The notes beneath the pieces were generated by a model. It saw only the letters and a program-made list of their open reading frames with translations. It was not told the origin of the DNA and searched no databases. From assembly GCF_026427775.1 (NCBI RefSeq), contig NZ_CP044532.1, positions 806,001-870,000 of the forward strand: DNA of 64,000 nt. The letters are read 5' to 3'. This DNA comes from Arthrobacter sp. CDRTa11 (lineage in GTDB: Bacteria; Actinomycetota; Actinomycetes; Actinomycetales; Micrococcaceae). The translations under genes were made by a program, and so were the position numbers. Shown piece by piece: positions 62,026 to 64,000 of this stretch (its first letter is position 1; each line of letters starts with the position of its first letter).

Positions 62026-63177
62026 GTGCTCAGCCTCCGTCTCCTGGTGCCCGCCAATATCCGTCACCACTCCGGCGGCAATGCCTATAACGCCCGGCTC
62101 GTGCAAGGGTTGAGGACGCTGGGCGCCCGGGTTGAGGTGCTGGCGGTGGAGGGTTCCTGGCCGGCAGCCAGCGCAAAGGAACGACGGCGGCTGGGGAGCC
62201 TTTTGGGAACCTGGGAGTCTTCCGCGGAAGCCACCCCGGGATCGGTCACCATGGTTGACGGACTGATCGCCTTGGGCGCTCCGGACGAACTCGAGTATGC
62301 AGCTGCTGCCCGAAGGCCGGCATGGGTTCTGCTGCACATGCCGTCCGCCGGCCATCCGGAGAGCGAGGCCCGCGCCCTGCGTGCAGCCGCCGGAGTGATC
62401 AGCACCAGCAGTTCCACCGCTGCCGCCATCAGGTCCCTGCACGGACTGGCGGAGGGCTACGTTGCACTGCCCGGAACGGACACGGCGCCCGTGGCGGAAG
62501 GCTCGGACCCGCCGCACATCATCGTGGTGGCGGCGCTCTTGGCCAACAAGGATCAACTGCTGACCGTGGAGGCCCTGGCACGGCTTCAGGACCTGGCATG
62601 GACAGCGTCGTTTGTGGGTTCTGACAGCGCCGATCCGGAGTACGCGGAGCTTGTGCGGGCGGCCGTCGCTGCCCGCGGGCTCCAAGACCGGCTGCAGATT
62701 ACAGGCCAGCTGACGGGAGAGCCACTGGACGACGAATGGAACAGGGCCGACCTGAGCCTGCTGGTGTCCCGGGCCGAAGCTTTCGGGATGGTGGTCACCG
62801 AATCCCTCGCCCGTGGCATACCCGTCATTGTTCGGGAGGGAACAGGGGCCATGGAGGCGCTGACGCTCGCAGCCCGCGCTGCAGGGGAGACCAATGGCGC
62901 CAGCGGCGCACTCCCCAGTACCGCACTGCCCGGCACCGCACTGCCCGGCGCCGCCGTCGGCCCACCCAGCACCCCCGACCTCCAGACGCTCGAAGCCGGA
63001 ACTCTGACAGCCACCAACCCGGAGCCGCTGGCCGCTGCCATCCGGGAATGGCTGGAGGAACCGAGGCTCCGCGCCGCCTGGCGGGCGGCCGCGCTTGCCT
63101 CCCGTGAACGCTTGCCGGGGTGGGAAGCCACAGCCCGGACGGTGCTGGAAACCGTGGCGGCACCCGGGGAAGACTGA
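62026..63177 (+). CDS. GT4-family glycosyltransferase
   Basis: A 383-residue GT-B glycosyltransferase. The N-terminal half has HHSGGNAYNARLVQGLRTLG (acceptor side). The C-terminal half has the donor-binding EAFGMVVTESLARGIPVIVREGTGAMEAL with the Glu-x7-Glu motif. A repetitive Ala/Leu/Pro/Thr insert (LPSTALPGTALPGAAVGPP) near residues 303-321 interrupts the fold. The GTG start at 62026 is 4 bp after the PTPS-fold gene. It probably attaches a sugar to a pterin-type or related small molecule made by the operon, which is inference. Confidence 0.88.
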   Translation: MLSLRLLVPANIRHHSGGNAYNARLVQGLRTLGARVEVLAVEGSWPAASAKERRRLGSLLGTWESSAEATPGSVTMVDGLIALGAPDELEYAAAARRPAWVLLHMPSAGHPESEARALRAAAGVISTSSSTAAAIRSLHGLAEGYVALPGTDTAPVAEGSDPPHIIVVAALLANKDQLLTVEALARLQDLAWTASFVGSDSADPEYAELVRAAVAARGLQDRLQITGQLTGEPLDDEWNRADLSLLVSRAEAFGMVVTESLARGIPVIVREGTGAMEALTLAARAAGETNGASGALPSTALPGTALPGAAVGPPSTPDLQTLEAGTLTATNPEPLAAAIREWLEEPRLRAAWRAAALASRERLPGWEATARTVLETVAAPGED

Positions 63178-63183
63178 CGCTGG

Positions 63184-63690
63184 CTAGAGTCGGGTGCGGT
63201 GCCCGGCGAAGAATTCCCTGAGCAGCGCACCGCATTCGTCCTCCCGGACACCCGCGTAAACCTCTACCCAATGGTTGAGGCGGCGCTCCCGGAGCACGTC
63301 AAACACTGAGCCTGCCGCGCCCGCCTTCTCATCCCACGCGCCAAAAACCACCCGGGGGATCCGGGCCAGCACCACTGCACCTGCGCACATGGCGCATGGT
63401 TCCAGGGTGACCACCAGCGTGCAGTCCGCCAGCCGCCAGCCGTCCGCGGTACCGCCGTCGTGCAGGGAGAGTTCCCGCAGCCGGTCAGCCGCCTGGCGAA
63501 TTGCGACGATCTCGGCGTGGGCGGTGGGGTCTCCGAGGGCCTCCCGCTGGTTCCGCCCCGAACCCAGCACCGCGCCGTCAGGCCCTATCACCACGGCGCC
63601 AATCGGCACATCCTCGGTGGCGAGTGCCCGCCTGGCCTCTGCCAGGGCAAGGCCCATCCACTCGCTGTATTTCTTTTGTGCGGGGACCAT
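63184..63690 (-). CDS. tadA: tRNA adenosine(34) deaminase (TadA)
   Basis: A 168-residue zinc deaminase. The active site has H58 and E60 (THAE-type HAEIVAI) with C99 and C102 (PCAMC). EDVPIGAVVIGPDG precedes it. It converts A34 to inosine in tRNA-Arg. The start ATG 63690 gives normal length. It converges on the glycosyltransferase gene with a 6-bp gap. A broader cytidine or guanine deaminase role cannot be excluded from sequence alone. Confidence 0.88.
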   Translation of the reverse strand: MVPAQKKYSEWMGLALAEARRALATEDVPIGAVVIGPDGAVLGSGRNQREALGDPTAHAEIVAIRQAADRLRELSLHDGGTADGWRLADCTLVVTLEPCAMCAGAVVLARIPRVVFGAWDEKAGAAGSVFDVLRERRLNHWVEVYAGVREDECGALLREFFAGHRTRL

Positions 63691-63749
63691 GGCTCAATGA
63701 TAGTTTCGAAGGATATCCAGGCTTGCAAGCACCTACGTCGGGAGGCACC

Positions 63750-64000
63750 GTGGACACCCTCAAAGACCGCTTTGCACTATGGGTTTTGCCGTACGCTGCC
63801 TTGTGGATCACGCTTCTGGTGGGTGGCGCCCTGGTGGTCACTTTAGCCTTGCTGGGTGCCGAGGTATACGCCAACGTGGTGGACGATGAGGGCCTGGCAT
63901 CCCTGGACCTGCCCGCCCTGGAACTGTCCCAGCAACTGCGGACCTCGGACTTGAACGCGGGCGTAACGGCGTTCACCAACGTTGGCGGCGGAATCGGGAT
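63750..64000 (+). CDS. PAP2-family phosphatase, N-terminal part (cut by window edge)
   Basis: The first 83 codons of a membrane protein opened by GTG 63750, with GGGAGG 4-5 bp upstream. It has a first span (WITLLVGGALVVTLALLGA), an extracytoplasmic stretch ending in LASLDLPALELSQQLRTSDLNAGVTAFTNVGG, the usual lead-in of PAP2 membrane phosphatases. The catalytic motifs (KxxxxxxRP, PSGH) would lie beyond the edge. So the family call is likely but incomplete. Confidence 0.65.
   Translation, partial: MDTLKDRFALWVLPYAALWITLLVGGALVVTLALLGAEVYANVVDDEGLASLDLPALELSQQLRTSDLNAGVTAFTNVGGGIG

Overview
The window is chromosomal DNA of a high-GC Gram-positive actinobacterium, most like Arthrobacter or Pseudarthrobacter (Micrococcaceae). 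The basis is the strong G/C preference at third codon positions, frequent GTG/TTG starts, ATGA/GTGA gene overlaps, Arthrobacter-like protein families, a DtxR/IdeR-type iron box, a YczR/YczE pair and an lhr-nei pair. I see no rRNA, CRISPR array, transposase, integrase or phage gene. About 58 protein genes and one tRNA-Ser(CGA) can be supported, and two genes are cut by the window edges.

Layout. 1-5.3 kb: a partial SRPBCC gene, then a response regulator / histidine kinase / TAXI binding-lipoprotein operon facing a carboxylate-type MHS transporter preceded by a coupled 26-codon reading frame. 5.4-9.7 kb: a secreted serpin lipoprotein, a TetR regulator and two-TM protein sharing paired operators, a queuosine-precursor transporter and a PfkB-type kinase. 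9.6-20.7 kb: an alpha-glucan utilisation locus (ROK repressor, ABC binding protein and two permeases without an ATPase, ROK glucokinase, GH13 alpha-glucosidase, secreted GH13 enzyme with two C-terminal X25-like modules). 20.7-26.2 kb: tgt and small single genes (SRPBCC, a DUF6707-like protein with eight 5-residue repeats, DUF4916 NUDIX, VOC, YdeI). 26.2-31.4 kb: an iron(III) ABC operon under a 16/19 iron box and a GH76 enzyme. 31.5-45.4 kb: SDR plus acyl-CoA dehydrogenase, DUF1684, an F420-reductase-like protein, ppc, DedA, macro domain, RluA-type pseudouridine synthase, ArsR plus AHSA1, and YczR/YczE. 45.4-53.1 kb: nei-lhr and a FAD/Rieske oxidoreductase. 53.1-60.4 kb: small membrane proteins and lipoproteins, a YcnI copper-type pair, nitronate monooxygenase, a 49-residue Cys-rich protein, a 37-residue membrane peptide behind an RBS hairpin, flotillin and tRNA-Ser. 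60.5-64 kb: an operon of a BchC-like dehydrogenase, a catalytically degenerate PTPS/QueD-fold protein and a GT4 glycosyltransferase, then tadA and a partial PAP2 gene.

How parts work together. Starch-like polymer would be cut outside the cell by the 939-residue enzyme, imported by the ABC system using an ATPase encoded elsewhere, split by the GH13 alpha-glucosidase and phosphorylated by the ROK glucokinase, under the ROK repressor. The TAXI lipoprotein probably senses a carboxylate for the kinase/regulator pair that controls the facing transporter. The QPTR transporter and Tgt fit queuosine salvage. The likeliest undescribed system is the dehydrogenase / degenerate PTPS / glycosyltransferase operon (60.57-63.18 kb). 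Several gene borders, mostly between converging genes, carry long unrelated palindromes.
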